Source of the DNA: Acidobacteriota bacterium
Lineage (GTDB): Bacteria; Acidobacteriota; Blastocatellia; Pyrinomonadales; Pyrinomonadaceae
Direction of reading: 5' to 3'
Assembly (NCBI GenBank): GCA_020853255.1
Contig: JADYZI010000212.1
Location: 1 to 39,074, forward strand
Length of the DNA: 39,074 nt
Part shown: positions 15,549 to 25,144 of the stretch, piece by piece
Numbering within the stretch: the stretch's first letter is position 1
Layout: each line of letters begins with the position of its first letter
Notes under the pieces: generated by a model
Database searches by the model: none
Told to the model about the DNA's origin: nothing
Seen by the model: the letters and a program-made list of their open reading frames with translations, nothing else
Position numbers and translations under genes: made by a program

Positions 15549-15627
15549 AACGATAATTGCTTTGATCTGCTCGATCCTTGTAGCGGGCTATCTGATCTTC
15601 GCCTTATTGAGGCCGGAGAAATTCTAG
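15538..15627 (+). CDS. kdpF: KdpF, small stabilising subunit of the Kdp ATPase
   Basis: 29 aa, matching KdpF in size and pattern: one TM helix (IIALICSILVAGYLIFALL) ending in the diagnostic LLRPEKF. KdpF sits in the KdpFABC complex against KdpA and stabilises it. GGAAGGAG (15523-15530) lies seven bases before ATG 15538 and within the coding sequence of the overlapping 35-aa peptide. kdpA follows after 43 bases. Confidence 0.9.
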   Translation: MSIETIIALICSILVAGYLIFALLRPEKF

Positions 15628-15670
15628 TCGAACTGTGTCACGGTTCTGATACTCGGCAAAATTTACGATC

Positions 15671-17473
15671 ATGAGCTTAAACGGAATTCTTCAAATTTTA
15701 TTATTTTTCGGGATAATTCTCGCGGTTACTAAGCCAATGGGGATCTATTTGACCCAGGTTTTCACAGGCGAAAGGACATTTCTCGGATTTGTTTTTGGAC
15801 CGATCGAGCGGTTTTTCTATAAGATCACGGGCGTTGATCCAGCCGAGGAAATGAACTGGAAGCGGTACGCCGCGGCTACGATAATTTTCAGCATGGTGTC
15901 GGTAGTTTTCCTTTATCTTCTCCAACGGCTGCAGGGATCGCTGCCGCTGAATCCGCAGGGTTTCGCAGCGCCGAGTGAACACCTCGCCTTCAACACGGCC
16001 GCCTCGTTTGTGACAAACACGAACTGGCAATCGTATGGCGGCGAAGCAACGATGACCTATCTCACCCAGATGGTGGGATTGGCCGTGCAGAATTTCCTTT
16101 CGGCCGCAGTTGGGATGGCCGTGGCAGTCGCCTTTATACGCGGCATTGGACGTTTCCAGACGGACAAACTAGGCAACTTTTGGGTCGATGTTGTGCGCGG
16201 GACTCTTTATGTCCTGCTGCCGATCTCGTTTCTAGCTGCCGTGTTCTTTGTCTCGCAGGGAGTGGTGCAGAATTTTAGGCCGTACGACACGGCTAACGTT
16301 ACTGACAGCTTTGTTGTTCAGGTGGACAAGAAGGATGCCGAAGGCAACGTCATCATCGCCGAAAACGGGGAGAACACAAAAGAAGACCAGACGATCGAGA
16401 CCCAAACGATCGCGCAGGGGCCGGCGGCTTCGCAACTCGCGATCAAGATGTTGGGTACAAACGGCGGCGGATTCTTTAATGCAAATTCTGCCCATCCACT
16501 GGAAAACCCAACGCCATTCTCGAACCTGATCCAGATGCTGCTTATCTTCCTCATCCCAGCGGGTTTTACATACACCCTCGGACGTATGGTTCGTTCACAA
16601 GGGCATGGCTGGGCAGTTTTTGCCGCGATGTCAGTGTTGTTCTTTGCCGGTGCGGCGACAGCATACTGGGCCGAGGCGAAAGGCAACCCGATCTATCCCG
16701 CGACTGTAAACCAACTGGTAGTCGGCGGCAACATGGAAGGCAAAGAGGTGCGTTTTGGCGTCGCCGGTTCGGCGCTGTTTGCGACCGTTACCACAGACGC
16801 CTCTTGCGGTGCGGTCAATGCCATGCACGATTCATTCACGCCACTGGGCGGCCTTGTGCCCACGGCGAATATGATGCTCGGCGAAGTAATTTTCGGCGGT
16901 GTCGGGGCGGGGATGTACGGCATTTTAGTGATGGTCATCCTGACCGTTTTTATAGCGGGTTTGATGGTTGGCCGAACGCCCGAATTTCTTGGGAAGAAAG
17001 TCGAATCATTCGACGTGCAAATGGCGATCCTCTACGCACTCGTGTTTCCGTTGAGTATCCTGGCATTCTCCGCTATAACGGCGATCTCGCCTGAGTTTGG
17101 GTTAACTTCGTTGAATAATCAAGGCGCTCATGGTCTTACGGAGATCGTTTATGCGTTCACATCCGGCACGGCCAACAACGGTTCGGCATTCGGTGGGTTG
17201 AATGCGAACACCTATTGGTACAACACAACACTCGGACTGGCGATGCTGGTTGGACGTTTCATGATGATCATTCCAGTCTTGGCGATCGCGGGAAGTCTCG
17301 CGGCAAAGAAAACAACGCCGCCGAGCTTGGGTACATTTCCTGTAAACACATGGTTGTTTACGGTGCTGCTTATCAGCATCGTGATCATAGTAGGAGCTTT
17401 GACGTTCTTTCCAGTGCTGAGCCTGTCGCCGATACTTGAGCATTTCCAGATGTACGCTGGGCAGATCTTTTAG
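15671..17473 (+). CDS. kdpA: KdpA, potassium-binding and translocating subunit
   Basis: 600 aa, a polytopic membrane protein of the SKT potassium channel superfamily. The four selectivity-filter regions are visible: [46 protein letters not shown] and [13 protein letters not shown]. It selects K+ at the periplasmic side and delivers it through an intersubunit tunnel to KdpB. A charged segment ([14 protein letters not shown]...TKEDQTIE, about 16325-16405) precedes the second filter and makes this loop longer than in the E. coli protein. kdpB follows at 17505. Confidence 0.96.
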   Translation: MSLNGILQILLFFGIILAVTKPMGIYLTQVFTGERTFLGFVFGPIERFFYKITGVDPAEEMNWKRYAAATIIFSMVSVVFLYLLQRLQGSLPLNPQGFAAPSEHLAFNTAASFVTNTNWQSYGGEATMTYLTQMVGLAVQNFLSAAVGMAVAVAFIRGIGRFQTDKLGNFWVDVVRGTLYVLLPISFLAAVFFVSQGVVQNFRPYDTANVTDSFVVQVDKKDAEGNVIIAENGENTKEDQTIETQTIAQGPAASQLAIKMLGTNGGGFFNANSAHPLENPTPFSNLIQMLLIFLIPAGFTYTLGRMVRSQGHGWAVFAAMSVLFFAGAATAYWAEAKGNPIYPATVNQLVVGGNMEGKEVRFGVAGSALFATVTTDASCGAVNAMHDSFTPLGGLVPTANMMLGEVIFGGVGAGMYGILVMVILTVFIAGLMVGRTPEFLGKKVESFDVQMAILYALVFPLSILAFSAITAISPEFGLTSLNNQGAHGLTEIVYAFTSGTANNGSAFGGLNANTYWYNTTLGLAMLVGRFMMIIPVLAIAGSLAAKKTTPPSLGTFPVNTWLFTVLLISIVIIVGALTFFPVLSLSPILEHFQMYAGQIF

Positions 17474-17504
17474 GTTAAACCCGTCACCGAGCGGCACAAT
17501 ATTT

Positions 17505-19559
17505 ATGAAAACGGAAATATCTATTTGGGACGGCAAGATCATCACGCGGGCTCTTGTGAGCGCCGTTGGGAAGCTCAATCCACGCGTGATGTTGAAGAAT
17601 CCCGTAATGTTCGTAGTTGAGATCGGTGCGATGATCCTTACCGTTAAGCTGATCGCAAATTTGATCTCGTCGGCTGCGGATGCGAATGTTCTGTTCGAGC
17701 TACAGATCACACTATGGCTGTGGTTCACGGTCCTATTTGCGAATTTCGCTGAAGCCATGGCTGAAGGCCGCGGCAAGGCACAGGCTGATACGTTGCGAAG
17801 GTCGCGGACGGAAACACACGCAAAGCTATTGGAGGATCCGGAAGGCAGGAGTGTGAAAGGAATTGTGCCGGCTTCCGAGCTTCGCAAAGGTAACATCGTC
17901 CTTGTCGAGGCCGGTGACTTCATTCCCGGTGACGGGGAGGTTATCGAAGGCGTAGCCTCAGTCGACGAATCGGCGATAACGGGCGAATCCGCTCCCGTCA
18001 TTCGTGAATCCGGCGGCGACCGATCGGCGGTGACTGGTGGGACGCGAGTCTTGTCCGACTGGATCAAGGTGAGAATAACCTCTGATCCCGGCGAGACATT
18101 TATCGACAGGATGATAGCTCTTGTGGAAGGTGCATCCCGACAAAAGACGCCGAACGAGATCGCGCTCAACATTCTGCTTGCGGGATTGACTATTATCTTC
18201 CTGTTGGCGGTAGTTACCCTTCAGCCGTTTGCGATCTATTCGGGGGCACGGCAAACGATCTTTGTCCTCATATCGCTATTGGTTTGCCTTATCCCGACGA
18301 CCATCGGTGGCCTTCTTTCCGCGATCGGTATTGCCGGGATGGATCGGCTGGTACAGCACAACGTACTTGCGATGAGCGGACGCGCGGTCGAAGCGGCCGG
18401 CGATGTGAACACATTGCTGCTCGATAAAACCGGCACGATCACGCTTGGCAACCGACAGGCGACGGAATTTATTCCACTAACGGGTGTTGATGAAAAGCGA
18501 CTTGCGGACGCGGCACAACTCTCATCCCTCGCCGACGAAACACCCGAGGGTCGCTCGATTATCGTGCTTGCGAAGCAAAGATATGGTTTGCGGGGCAGAG
18601 AGGTTCACGAACTGGCCAGCAATGCGACGTTCGTTCCCTTCACCGCCCAGACGCGAATGTCCGGTGTCAATCTGGATGGCCGTGAGATACGAAAAGGTGC
18701 GGTCGATGCAGTTGAGAAATACCTAAGTGCCGGCGGTCGTCAGCAGCCGGCCGAGCTGCGGGAGGTAGTGGAAAAGATAGCTCGCGCTGGCGGCACACCG
18801 CTTGTGGTCGCGGATTCGGGCAATGCGCTTGGCGTTATCTACCTGAAAGACATTGTAAAGCAGGGTATGCGCCAACGTTTCAATCAGCTTCGGCAGATGG
18901 GTATTAAAACCGTGATGATCACGGGCGATAACCCGTTGACCGCTGCGTCGATCGCGCACGAAGCAGGCGTGGACGATTTTCTCGCTGAAGCAAAACCGGA
19001 AGACAAGATGGCGCTCATCAAACGCGAACAGGCCGAGGGCAAACTTGTCGCAATGACGGGCGACGGAACAAATGATGCACCAGCACTTGCTCAGGCGGAC
19101 GTCGGGGTAGCGATGAACACCGGTACTCAGGCCGCCAAAGAAGCCGGCAACATGGTCGATCTCGACTCAAACCCGACCAAGCTGATCGAGGTGGTCGAAA
19201 TCGGTAAGCAGCTTTTGATGACGCGTGGGGCCCTGACGACATTCTCAATTGCGAACGACGTTGCGAAGTATTTTGCGATCATCCCAGCGATGTTTGCGGC
19301 TACGTTCCCGGTTTTGAATGCCCTAAATATCATGGGCCTTGCGACGCCCCAATCTGCGATCCTTTCGGCAGTCATCTTCAATGCGTTGGTCATAGTCGCG
19401 CTGATCCCGCTGGCACTCCGGGGCGTGAAATATCGAGCGTTGTCGGCCTCATCGCTGCTGCAAAGGAATCTCTTGATCTATGGCGTCGGCGGCATCATCG
19501 CGCCTTTTATCGGGATCAAACTTATCGATCTGATCGTGACAGCTCTTGGATTAGCTTAA
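17505..19559 (+). CDS. kdpB: KdpB, P-type ATPase subunit
   Basis: 684 aa from ATG 17505; the upstream frame overlapping kdpA adds no family sequence. Actuator motif TGESAPV (the dephosphorylation loop), phosphorylation site Asp307 in [10 protein letters not shown], the nucleotide-binding domain with FTAQTRMSG, then [10 protein letters not shown] and [19 protein letters not shown] are all present. It hydrolyses ATP and moves K+ into the cytoplasm as part of KdpFABC. It follows kdpA by 31 bases and is followed by kdpC. Confidence 0.97.
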   Translation: MKTEISIWDGKIITRALVSAVGKLNPRVMLKNPVMFVVEIGAMILTVKLIANLISSAADANVLFELQITLWLWFTVLFANFAEAMAEGRGKAQADTLRRSRTETHAKLLEDPEGRSVKGIVPASELRKGNIVLVEAGDFIPGDGEVIEGVASVDESAITGESAPVIRESGGDRSAVTGGTRVLSDWIKVRITSDPGETFIDRMIALVEGASRQKTPNEIALNILLAGLTIIFLLAVVTLQPFAIYSGARQTIFVLISLLVCLIPTTIGGLLSAIGIAGMDRLVQHNVLAMSGRAVEAAGDVNTLLLDKTGTITLGNRQATEFIPLTGVDEKRLADAAQLSSLADETPEGRSIIVLAKQRYGLRGREVHELASNATFVPFTAQTRMSGVNLDGREIRKGAVDAVEKYLSAGGRQQPAELREVVEKIARAGGTPLVVADSGNALGVIYLKDIVKQGMRQRFNQLRQMGIKTVMITGDNPLTAASIAHEAGVDDFLAEAKPEDKMALIKREQAEGKLVAMTGDGTNDAPALAQADVGVAMNTGTQAAKEAGNMVDLDSNPTKLIEVVEIGKQLLMTRGALTTFSIANDVAKYFAIIPAMFAATFPVLNALNIMGLATPQSAILSAVIFNALVIVALIPLALRGVKYRALSASSLLQRNLLIYGVGGIIAPFIGIKLIDLIVTALGLA

Positions 19560-19597
19560 TTTTGATGTGGGCACTTGTCCCAACGCCGCTCAAATAT

Positions 19598-20176
19598 ATG
19601 AAAGACTTAATTACATCCGTGCTAATGATCGTTGTTATGACCGTCGGACTAGGAATATTGTATCCGCTAGCTGTTTGGGGCGTCGGGCAGTTAGTCTTCC
19701 CGCACCAAGCGAACGGGTCGCTTATCGAACGGGAGGGTAAGGTGATAGGCTCCGAATTGATCGGGCAGAATTTTACTTCGCCGGTCTATTTTCAAGGAAG
19801 GCCGTCGGCGGCAGGTGCCGGTTACGATGCAGCCGCATCAAGCGGATCGAACCTCGGCCCGACCAGCAGCAAATTGATCGATCGGGTAAAAACTGAGGCT
19901 GAAGCGTTACGATCCGAAAACCCCCAAACACAAGTTCCGGCCGATCTGGTAACGACGAGCGCATCGGGCTTAGACCCCCATATCTCACCAGCCGCCGCCA
20001 ATTTTCAGATCGTGAGGGTCGCGAAGGCACGTGGGATGAGCGAAGATCAACTCCGATCGATCGTCGGGCGGTTCACTGAAGGCCGTCAGTTCGGTGTTCT
20101 TGGGGAACCGCGTGTCAACGTCCTCTTGCTGAATCTTGAACTCGACCGGGTGAGCCCGGTTTCGAATGCAAAATGA
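19598..20176 (+). CDS. kdpC: KdpC, Kdp ATPase C subunit
   Basis: 192 aa from ATG 19598; ATG 19565 would add 11 residues. One N-terminal TM helix (ITSVLMIVVMTVGLGILYPLA) precedes the conserved FPHQANGSLI, GSELIGQNF, YFQGRPSA and SGLDPHISPAAA blocks of KdpC. It stabilises the complex from the periplasmic side. Its stop overlaps the start of the KdpD N-terminal gene by 11 bases. Confidence 0.93.
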   Translation: MKDLITSVLMIVVMTVGLGILYPLAVWGVGQLVFPHQANGSLIEREGKVIGSELIGQNFTSPVYFQGRPSAAGAGYDAAASSGSNLGPTSSKLIDRVKTEAEALRSENPQTQVPADLVTTSASGLDPHISPAAANFQIVRVAKARGMSEDQLRSIVGRFTEGRQFGVLGEPRVNVLLLNLELDRVSPVSNAK

Positions 20177-21371
20177 CTATCTAAAGATGTTTGTTGAGAC
20201 CGAGACAACTGAAACGCCGAACAGCAACGGAGGCAAGCGCCCGTCGCCGGAGTCGCTGCTCGCGATGGTAAATGAGGACGAGAGAGCGAAGCTGCGGGTC
20301 TATATCGGCGCAGCCGCTGGAGTCGGAAAAACGTGGCAGATGCTCGAGGACGCTCATTCACTAAAGAAGCAAGGTTTCGATGTGGTGATCGGGGCCGTAG
20401 AGACCCATGGGCGTGAAGAAACTCTCGAACAGATCAAGGACCTGGAGATTGTCCTACCACAGAAAATAAACTATCGCGGCAATGTGTTCGAGGAAATGGA
20501 TCTGGCAGGAATCATCGAGCGCAACCCGGCCGTTGTGATAGTCGATGAACTCGCTCACACAAACATCGACGGAACCACAAATCAAAAAAGATATCAAGAT
20601 GTGGTTGATCTCCTGGATCACGGCATCTCCGTGATAACGGCCGTTAACATCCAACACATCGAATCGCTGAACGATGTGGTTGCAACGACGACCGGCGTAA
20701 AGGTGCGCGAGACCGTGCCGGATTCCTTTTTCAAACGGGCCGACGAAGTGATCGATGTTGATATTTCGATCGACACCCTGCGGACACGACTGCGACAAGG
20801 AAAGATCTACTCCATAGAAAAGATAGAGCAGGCGCTCAACAATTTCTTTCGCAAAGGAAACCTTGCAACTTTGCGGGAACTCGCCCTCAGACAAGTGGCA
20901 CAACACCAGGCGGTTCAGGATCAGGAATACCGCGAACGCGAAGGCCTTGAACCGTCGGCTGTTCCCGAACATGTAATGGTCTGCATGGCGAGCCGCGGAA
21001 GCGCCGCGAAGCTCTTGCGAACCGGCGCTCGGATAGCCGGACGTCTTGCACACAATGATTGGTACGCCGTTTATGTTGAAACGCCGAGCGAAGGGCCGGG
21101 ACGCATCGACCCCAAAACTTATGCCACCCTACAGGAAAACATCCGACTCGCTGAATCACTTGGTGCAATAGTTGTAAGACTAAAAGGGAGCAACGTAACC
21201 GACGAGCTCTTGAAGTTCGCCCGCAAGAGTGAGATCACCCATGTTATCTTCGGCCAGTCCGCCCGCTCCCGCTGGCAGATCCTTTTAAAAGGTTCGGTAA
21301 TAAATCGCTTTCTTCGTGAAATGAAGGACGCCGCCGTCCACGTGATCCCTGTCGAACAAAAACGAGGTTGA
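20166..21371 (+). CDS. kdpD: KdpD N-terminal half: KdpD domain plus USP domain
   Basis: 401 aa. The KdpD sensor domain (about 40-250) has Walker A GAAAGVGKT (48-56) and Walker B VIVDELAHTN (Asp127). A universal-stress-protein domain follows (about 268-398, VMVCMASRGSAAKLLRTG and a C-terminal G-x-SARSRWQ motif). No TM helices or kinase domains follow: the other half lies 7.7 kb upstream at 12431-13576. In E. coli one 894-aa protein holds both. In that family the N-terminal part binds nucleotides and modulates kinase/phosphatase balance, here presumably in trans. It overlaps kdpC by 11 bases, so it belongs to the transporter operon. Confidence 0.9.
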   Translation: MQNDYLKMFVETETTETPNSNGGKRPSPESLLAMVNEDERAKLRVYIGAAAGVGKTWQMLEDAHSLKKQGFDVVIGAVETHGREETLEQIKDLEIVLPQKINYRGNVFEEMDLAGIIERNPAVVIVDELAHTNIDGTTNQKRYQDVVDLLDHGISVITAVNIQHIESLNDVVATTTGVKVRETVPDSFFKRADEVIDVDISIDTLRTRLRQGKIYSIEKIEQALNNFFRKGNLATLRELALRQVAQHQAVQDQEYREREGLEPSAVPEHVMVCMASRGSAAKLLRTGARIAGRLAHNDWYAVYVETPSEGPGRIDPKTYATLQENIRLAESLGAIVVRLKGSNVTDELLKFARKSEITHVIFGQSARSRWQILLKGSVINRFLREMKDAAVHVIPVEQKRG

Positions 21372-21884
21372 ATGACGGCTTTAATCGAGGGAACCAAGCG
21401 TTTGTAGTGACCCCAACGAGCCGGATCGCATCAACGTGCTTTCACCGAAGACTCTCCTGCGAGCATCTCACGGCCAGAAAAATAGTTGAATGGAATTGCT
21501 TGCACGTCAGAGGTTAGGGTCTTTTCAAATTTGCACTATTCCTACGCTTCTTTTGAACTGTTGACTTGACACCACCAAATCCAATTCATGCGCATTGCTG
21601 CTAATTATTTGTCCTCGAAGAATCGAGCAACGGCCAGCCTTCAATCTCGATACAGACTTCGAATTGCTATCGTTGAACCTTCTGCTCTAGCGAAATAGGT
21701 GGAAGGCGATAGATCGAGGTTCTTCGGCAGAAATGTTCAACGATGAATACCGGAGAGTTACGCGTAATATAGCCGTTCTACTTTTGTCGGAAGCCTGCGA
21801 TGATCGAATGAAAATGGACACGAGTGTCTGGGTTCCCCTTAAGTACACTAGACAACCTTGCTCGGAATTTGAGAATATACTCGC
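21372..21884. other. Non-coding gap between the kdp and metal-efflux operons
   Basis: 513 bases with no credible ORF and visibly lower GC. It must contain the efflux operon promoter. A perfect TTGACA stands at 21566-21571, but no good -10 follows at 16-18 bases. No terminator hairpin with a T-tract was found after the upstream stop. Confidence 0.4.
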
Positions 21885-22223
21885 TTGCGAATTTTGACTT
21901 ACATTTTTGCTGTGTACTTACTGGCCCTTTCGGTGCAGCCGTGCAAGGACCGCGTATTGCATCATGACGATCAGGGTCACCCGATTCAGAAAGTCGCCCA
22001 TCTTGATCGATCGTCGCAGGACACAGAAAATGATACCAAGGATGATTGCTCACCGTTTTGCGTTTGTTCGTGCTGCGGAAGCAACCCGGCCCCGACGATC
22101 GTTTATACTCTGCCGGTAACTTCTCCGAAAGTTCGTGAGGTTGTCGCCGAAGTGGACACGCAATACAAAACTCCCTACAAATCAACCCGCACCTTCTCCA
22201 TCTGGCAACCGCCAAAAGCCTAA
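21885..22223 (+). CDS. DUF6660-like small protein of a metal-efflux operon
   Basis: 112 aa from TTG 21885. The N-terminus LTYIFAVYLLALSVQPC is a hydrophobic export signal ending in Cys. The middle has a His/Asp patch (HHDDQGHP) and the cluster DDCSPFCVCSCCG, giving four closely spaced cysteines. This matches small proteins (DUF6660) found in front of heavy-metal RND operons. Metal binding by the Cys/His clusters is plausible but unproven. TTG is the only start giving the family-typical N-terminus. The gene is 95 bases upstream of the TolC-family gene. Confidence 0.7.
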   Translation: MRILTYIFAVYLLALSVQPCKDRVLHHDDQGHPIQKVAHLDRSSQDTENDTKDDCSPFCVCSCCGSNPAPTIVYTLPVTSPKVREVVAEVDTQYKTPYKSTRTFSIWQPPKA

Positions 22224-22318
22224 CTAACAACCCAAAGCTGCGCCTTTTTGTTTGATGTTCGCGTCTGTTTTCGGCCGCAAAAGTCGCGCGTTCTCGTAAG
22301 TTATTGTTTTTGGAATTT

Positions 22319-23632
22319 ATGCACAGATCCATTTTATTGTTAGCGCTGCTGACTTCCGCTGTCGTTGTACCCGGACAGACGAGGTTGGCCGACACCAATT
22401 ATCCGATCTATCACAGCCAAACGGACGGACTTTCTCTTGCTCAGATTATCAAACTGGCATTTGAAACAAACAGCGAGATAAAGATCGCTCAACTAGAGGT
22501 CGATAAAGCGAAAGCTCGTATGACGCAGGCACGGCTTAGGCCGAACCCGACGCTTGAAATCGATCAGAGGTCCGGCCGGTTAGTTGGTTCGCCCGGTAAT
22601 GGCGAATTCAGTGCGGGTGTTTCAATTCCGTTGGAACTCTCTGGTCAGCGGGATCGACGCATCGAACGTGCCAGAGCCGAGATCATTTTGAAGGAGGCTG
22701 AAACTGAAGCGAAACAGCGGGAGATACTTACTCGGATCGTCGCCGATTATGCCGACGCTCTTTCTGCTTTTCGTGAGATCAGGAACCTGGACGAGGTCCT
22801 TGCCATCGACATCGAAACGATCAAGTTTGTGCAGATCCGTGTCAACGAGGGCGAATCCGCACCGCTTGAGCTTAGCCTTTTGCAAACTGAGGTTGAGCGT
22901 TTGCGTGTCCAGCGTCAGCTTGCCGAAGGGCGGCTGCAAACAGCGGTCACACGGCTCAAATATTTTGCCGGAGTAGCCTATGAGCAGCCGCTTCGCCTCA
23001 AGGAAGAGCTTCCATTGGCTACTTTTCCTTCACTCCCGTCTTCGACGGAGGTTGCGATTGCTGTTGGCCTGAAAAGCCGGCCTGAGATGCGCATTGCCGA
23101 ACTCGAAGAGCAGTTGGGCCATGCAGGCCTTCGATTGATACGGTCCGAGGCCAAGCCTCAGATATCGGCATTTACAAAATTTTCTCTCGACCGATCAACT
23201 ATCGACCTGCCGACCGGGTCGTTTCCGCAAGAGCGCGACCGAACCTTGCTGTTCGGTATCACTATAGGCTTGCCCGTATTTGATCAAAAGCAAGGGGCTA
23301 AGGCAGAGGCGGCGATTGTGGTGCGTCAGGCACAGGAACGTCGTATTTTTGCCGAGGGCATGATCAGGAAGGAGATCACGCTTGCTTTTCAACAGCTCGA
23401 AACTGCCCGGAAGGCCCTCATTGCACTTGAGACGAATGTGCTTCCACGTTCGCGCGAGAACCTCGAGAGGATACGCAGCGTCTATCAGATCGGGCAGATA
23501 AAGATCACGGACTTGCTCGTCGAGCAGCGGCGATTGGTCGATGCGAATCGCGACGCCACGGAAACATTGACCAGAAAATATCGAGCGGAGGCTGATCTAT
23601 TTATTGCCCTCGGACTCACATTCGATAAATAG
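22319..23632 (+). CDS. TolC-family outer-membrane factor (CzcC-like)
   Basis: 437 aa from ATG 22319, with a signal peptide about 1-20 (SILLLALLTSAVVVPGQ). Two related halves of long helices carry typical outer-membrane efflux protein features: LSLAQIIKLAFETNSEIKIA at the start, ARLRPNPTLEID, then the second repeat near SRPEMRIAELEEQLGHAGL. It forms the trimeric outer-membrane channel for the adaptor and pump encoded next. No Cys follows the signal peptide, so lipidation is not indicated. The adaptor begins 11 bases after its stop. Confidence 0.9.
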   Translation: MHRSILLLALLTSAVVVPGQTRLADTNYPIYHSQTDGLSLAQIIKLAFETNSEIKIAQLEVDKAKARMTQARLRPNPTLEIDQRSGRLVGSPGNGEFSAGVSIPLELSGQRDRRIERARAEIILKEAETEAKQREILTRIVADYADALSAFREIRNLDEVLAIDIETIKFVQIRVNEGESAPLELSLLQTEVERLRVQRQLAEGRLQTAVTRLKYFAGVAYEQPLRLKEELPLATFPSLPSSTEVAIAVGLKSRPEMRIAELEEQLGHAGLRLIRSEAKPQISAFTKFSLDRSTIDLPTGSFPQERDRTLLFGITIGLPVFDQKQGAKAEAAIVVRQAQERRIFAEGMIRKEITLAFQQLETARKALIALETNVLPRSRENLERIRSVYQIGQIKITDLLVEQRRLVDANRDATETLTRKYRAEADLFIALGLTFDK

Positions 23633-23643
23633 AGGAAAAGAAT

Positions 23644-25143
23644 ATGGCCGAAAATAAGATCACTGAACGCAGCGAGCATCACGCGGACGACGAGGCAGAA
23701 CTCGAACGTCTTGAATCAAATCTCGACCGTGGTGCCGAATACGATACCGAAGCCAAACCCGCAAGAAGGAACGCAATGCTACCTTGGTTAATAACGGCGG
23801 CCGTCGTTGGCATGATCGCGATGATCGGGGCCGCGTGGATCGCTAGCAAGAATTCCTTGAATGGTAACAAAGCAGCGACCGAGGAACACAAGGAAGACCC
23901 GGGACATTCTGAGAACGAGAAGAGCAAGGAAGTTAAGCTCGACCCCGATGTATTGGCTTCTGCCGGAATTGTGACGGAGTCGGTTACGCAGCGGCCGGCT
24001 GTCGGCCTGCTGAATGTCACAGGTGTCGTTGAACTAAATCCTGAGACGACGGAAATGGCAACCACATTGGTAGGCGGTCGAATAGAGAAGGTTTATTACG
24101 GTGTCGGCGACTTTGTACAAAAAGGTGCGGTGTTAGCGGTTATTTCGAGTCCGCAACTCGCGCAAATGCACGGAAAGATGCACGAAGCCAAGACAAAATT
24201 TGAATTGGCCCAGAGAAATCTTGCTCGTGTTCAGAGATCTGAGAACCGGGTCGCCGCGTTGCAGGCAAAGGCAAGGCTGGACGAGGCTGAGGCTACTTTG
24301 AAGCGAACTAAACGTCTTGTCGAACTTGGTGCGGGTGCGGGCAAGGATCTGATCGCCGCCGAGACGACATATAAAACTGCAAAGGCCGATTATGATTTTC
24401 AGACCAATATTGCATTGAACAAAGAATTGCAGGAAGCAAGTGCGGAGGTTGAAACGTCTCAGGTTGACCTTCGGTACATTGAGGACGAAATGCGGGCCCT
24501 CGGTGTTCCCGTCGAGTCAGGTAGGCCGGACGATCACCGCGTTGATTCCTCTCTCGTTTCCTTAAGATCGCCGCTTTCAGGAATTGTTACCGAAAGAAAA
24601 TTCAATGCTGGCGCCGGTATTGAGGCGGCAACCCCGATATTCTCGATCTCTAATCTTGGCACGGTCTATGTGATCGCCAACGTCCCGGAAGCAAATTTAT
24701 CGAGGCTTCGCGTTGGTTCCGCAGCCGAGATCACTTCGCCCGCGATCGGAACGGTCAGCGGCCGTGTTTCATACATCGATCCCAAATTAGACGAGACGAC
24801 CCGGACGGGACGAGTTCGCCTGGAAGTTCCAAATGCCGGAGGAAAGCTTCGTGCGGGAATGTTTACCCAGGTCGGGTTTTACACGGGAACAAGCGCCGAG
24901 AGCGGCGAAGAGCTAGTTGTGCCATCGTCGGCCATCCAGCGAACCGGCAACAAAACCGTCATCTTTGTGCCGCTTGATGACGAAACCGGAGCTTTTGAAG
25001 TCCGCGAGATCGAGGCCGGCGCTGACATTAACGGCTATACAAAAGTTATCGAAGGACTAAAACTCGGAGAAAAGGTCGTGACGAAAGGCAGCTTTACGCT
25101 AAAGACGCAGCTAGAAAAAGGGGCAATGGGGGACGATCACTAA
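23644..25143 (+). CDS. RND efflux periplasmic adaptor (CzcB/HlyD type)
   Basis: 499 aa. An unusually long charged cytoplasmic N-terminus (about 1-45, ADDEAELERLESN) precedes a TM anchor (about 46-67, MLPWLITAAVVGMIAMIGA). Then come a barrel-sandwich strand set (GGRIEKVYYGVGDFVQKGAVLAV), a long coiled-coil hairpin (about 170-285), the return lipoyl half (LRSPLSGIVTERKFNAGAGI), and beta-barrel and membrane-proximal domains. It links the RND pump to the outer-membrane factor. The CzcA-type pump starts one base after its stop, so translation is coupled. The acidic N-terminus is longer than in classical CzcB. Confidence 0.9.
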   Translation: MAENKITERSEHHADDEAELERLESNLDRGAEYDTEAKPARRNAMLPWLITAAVVGMIAMIGAAWIASKNSLNGNKAATEEHKEDPGHSENEKSKEVKLDPDVLASAGIVTESVTQRPAVGLLNVTGVVELNPETTEMATTLVGGRIEKVYYGVGDFVQKGAVLAVISSPQLAQMHGKMHEAKTKFELAQRNLARVQRSENRVAALQAKARLDEAEATLKRTKRLVELGAGAGKDLIAAETTYKTAKADYDFQTNIALNKELQEASAEVETSQVDLRYIEDEMRALGVPVESGRPDDHRVDSSLVSLRSPLSGIVTERKFNAGAGIEAATPIFSISNLGTVYVIANVPEANLSRLRVGSAAEITSPAIGTVSGRVSYIDPKLDETTRTGRVRLEVPNAGGKLRAGMFTQVGFYTGTSAESGEELVVPSSAIQRTGNKTVIFVPLDDETGAFEVREIEAGADINGYTKVIEGLKLGEKVVTKGSFTLKTQLEKGAMGDDH

Positions 25144-25144
25144 C

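Noticed and set aside
17102..18172. Long minus-strand open frame of 356 codons
   Set aside because: It is antisense to kdpA/kdpB, which have complete family motifs, and its translation shows no domain and biased Ser/Thr/Arg composition.
21566..21571. Perfect TTGACA box before the metal-efflux operon
   Set aside because: No acceptable -10 at 16-18 bases and it lies more than 300 bases from the first gene, so it is not called as a promoter.
21778..22398. Minus-strand open frame of 206 codons
   Set aside because: Antisense to the DUF6660-like gene and the start of the TolC-family gene; low-quality Arg/Cys-rich translation without signal or domain.
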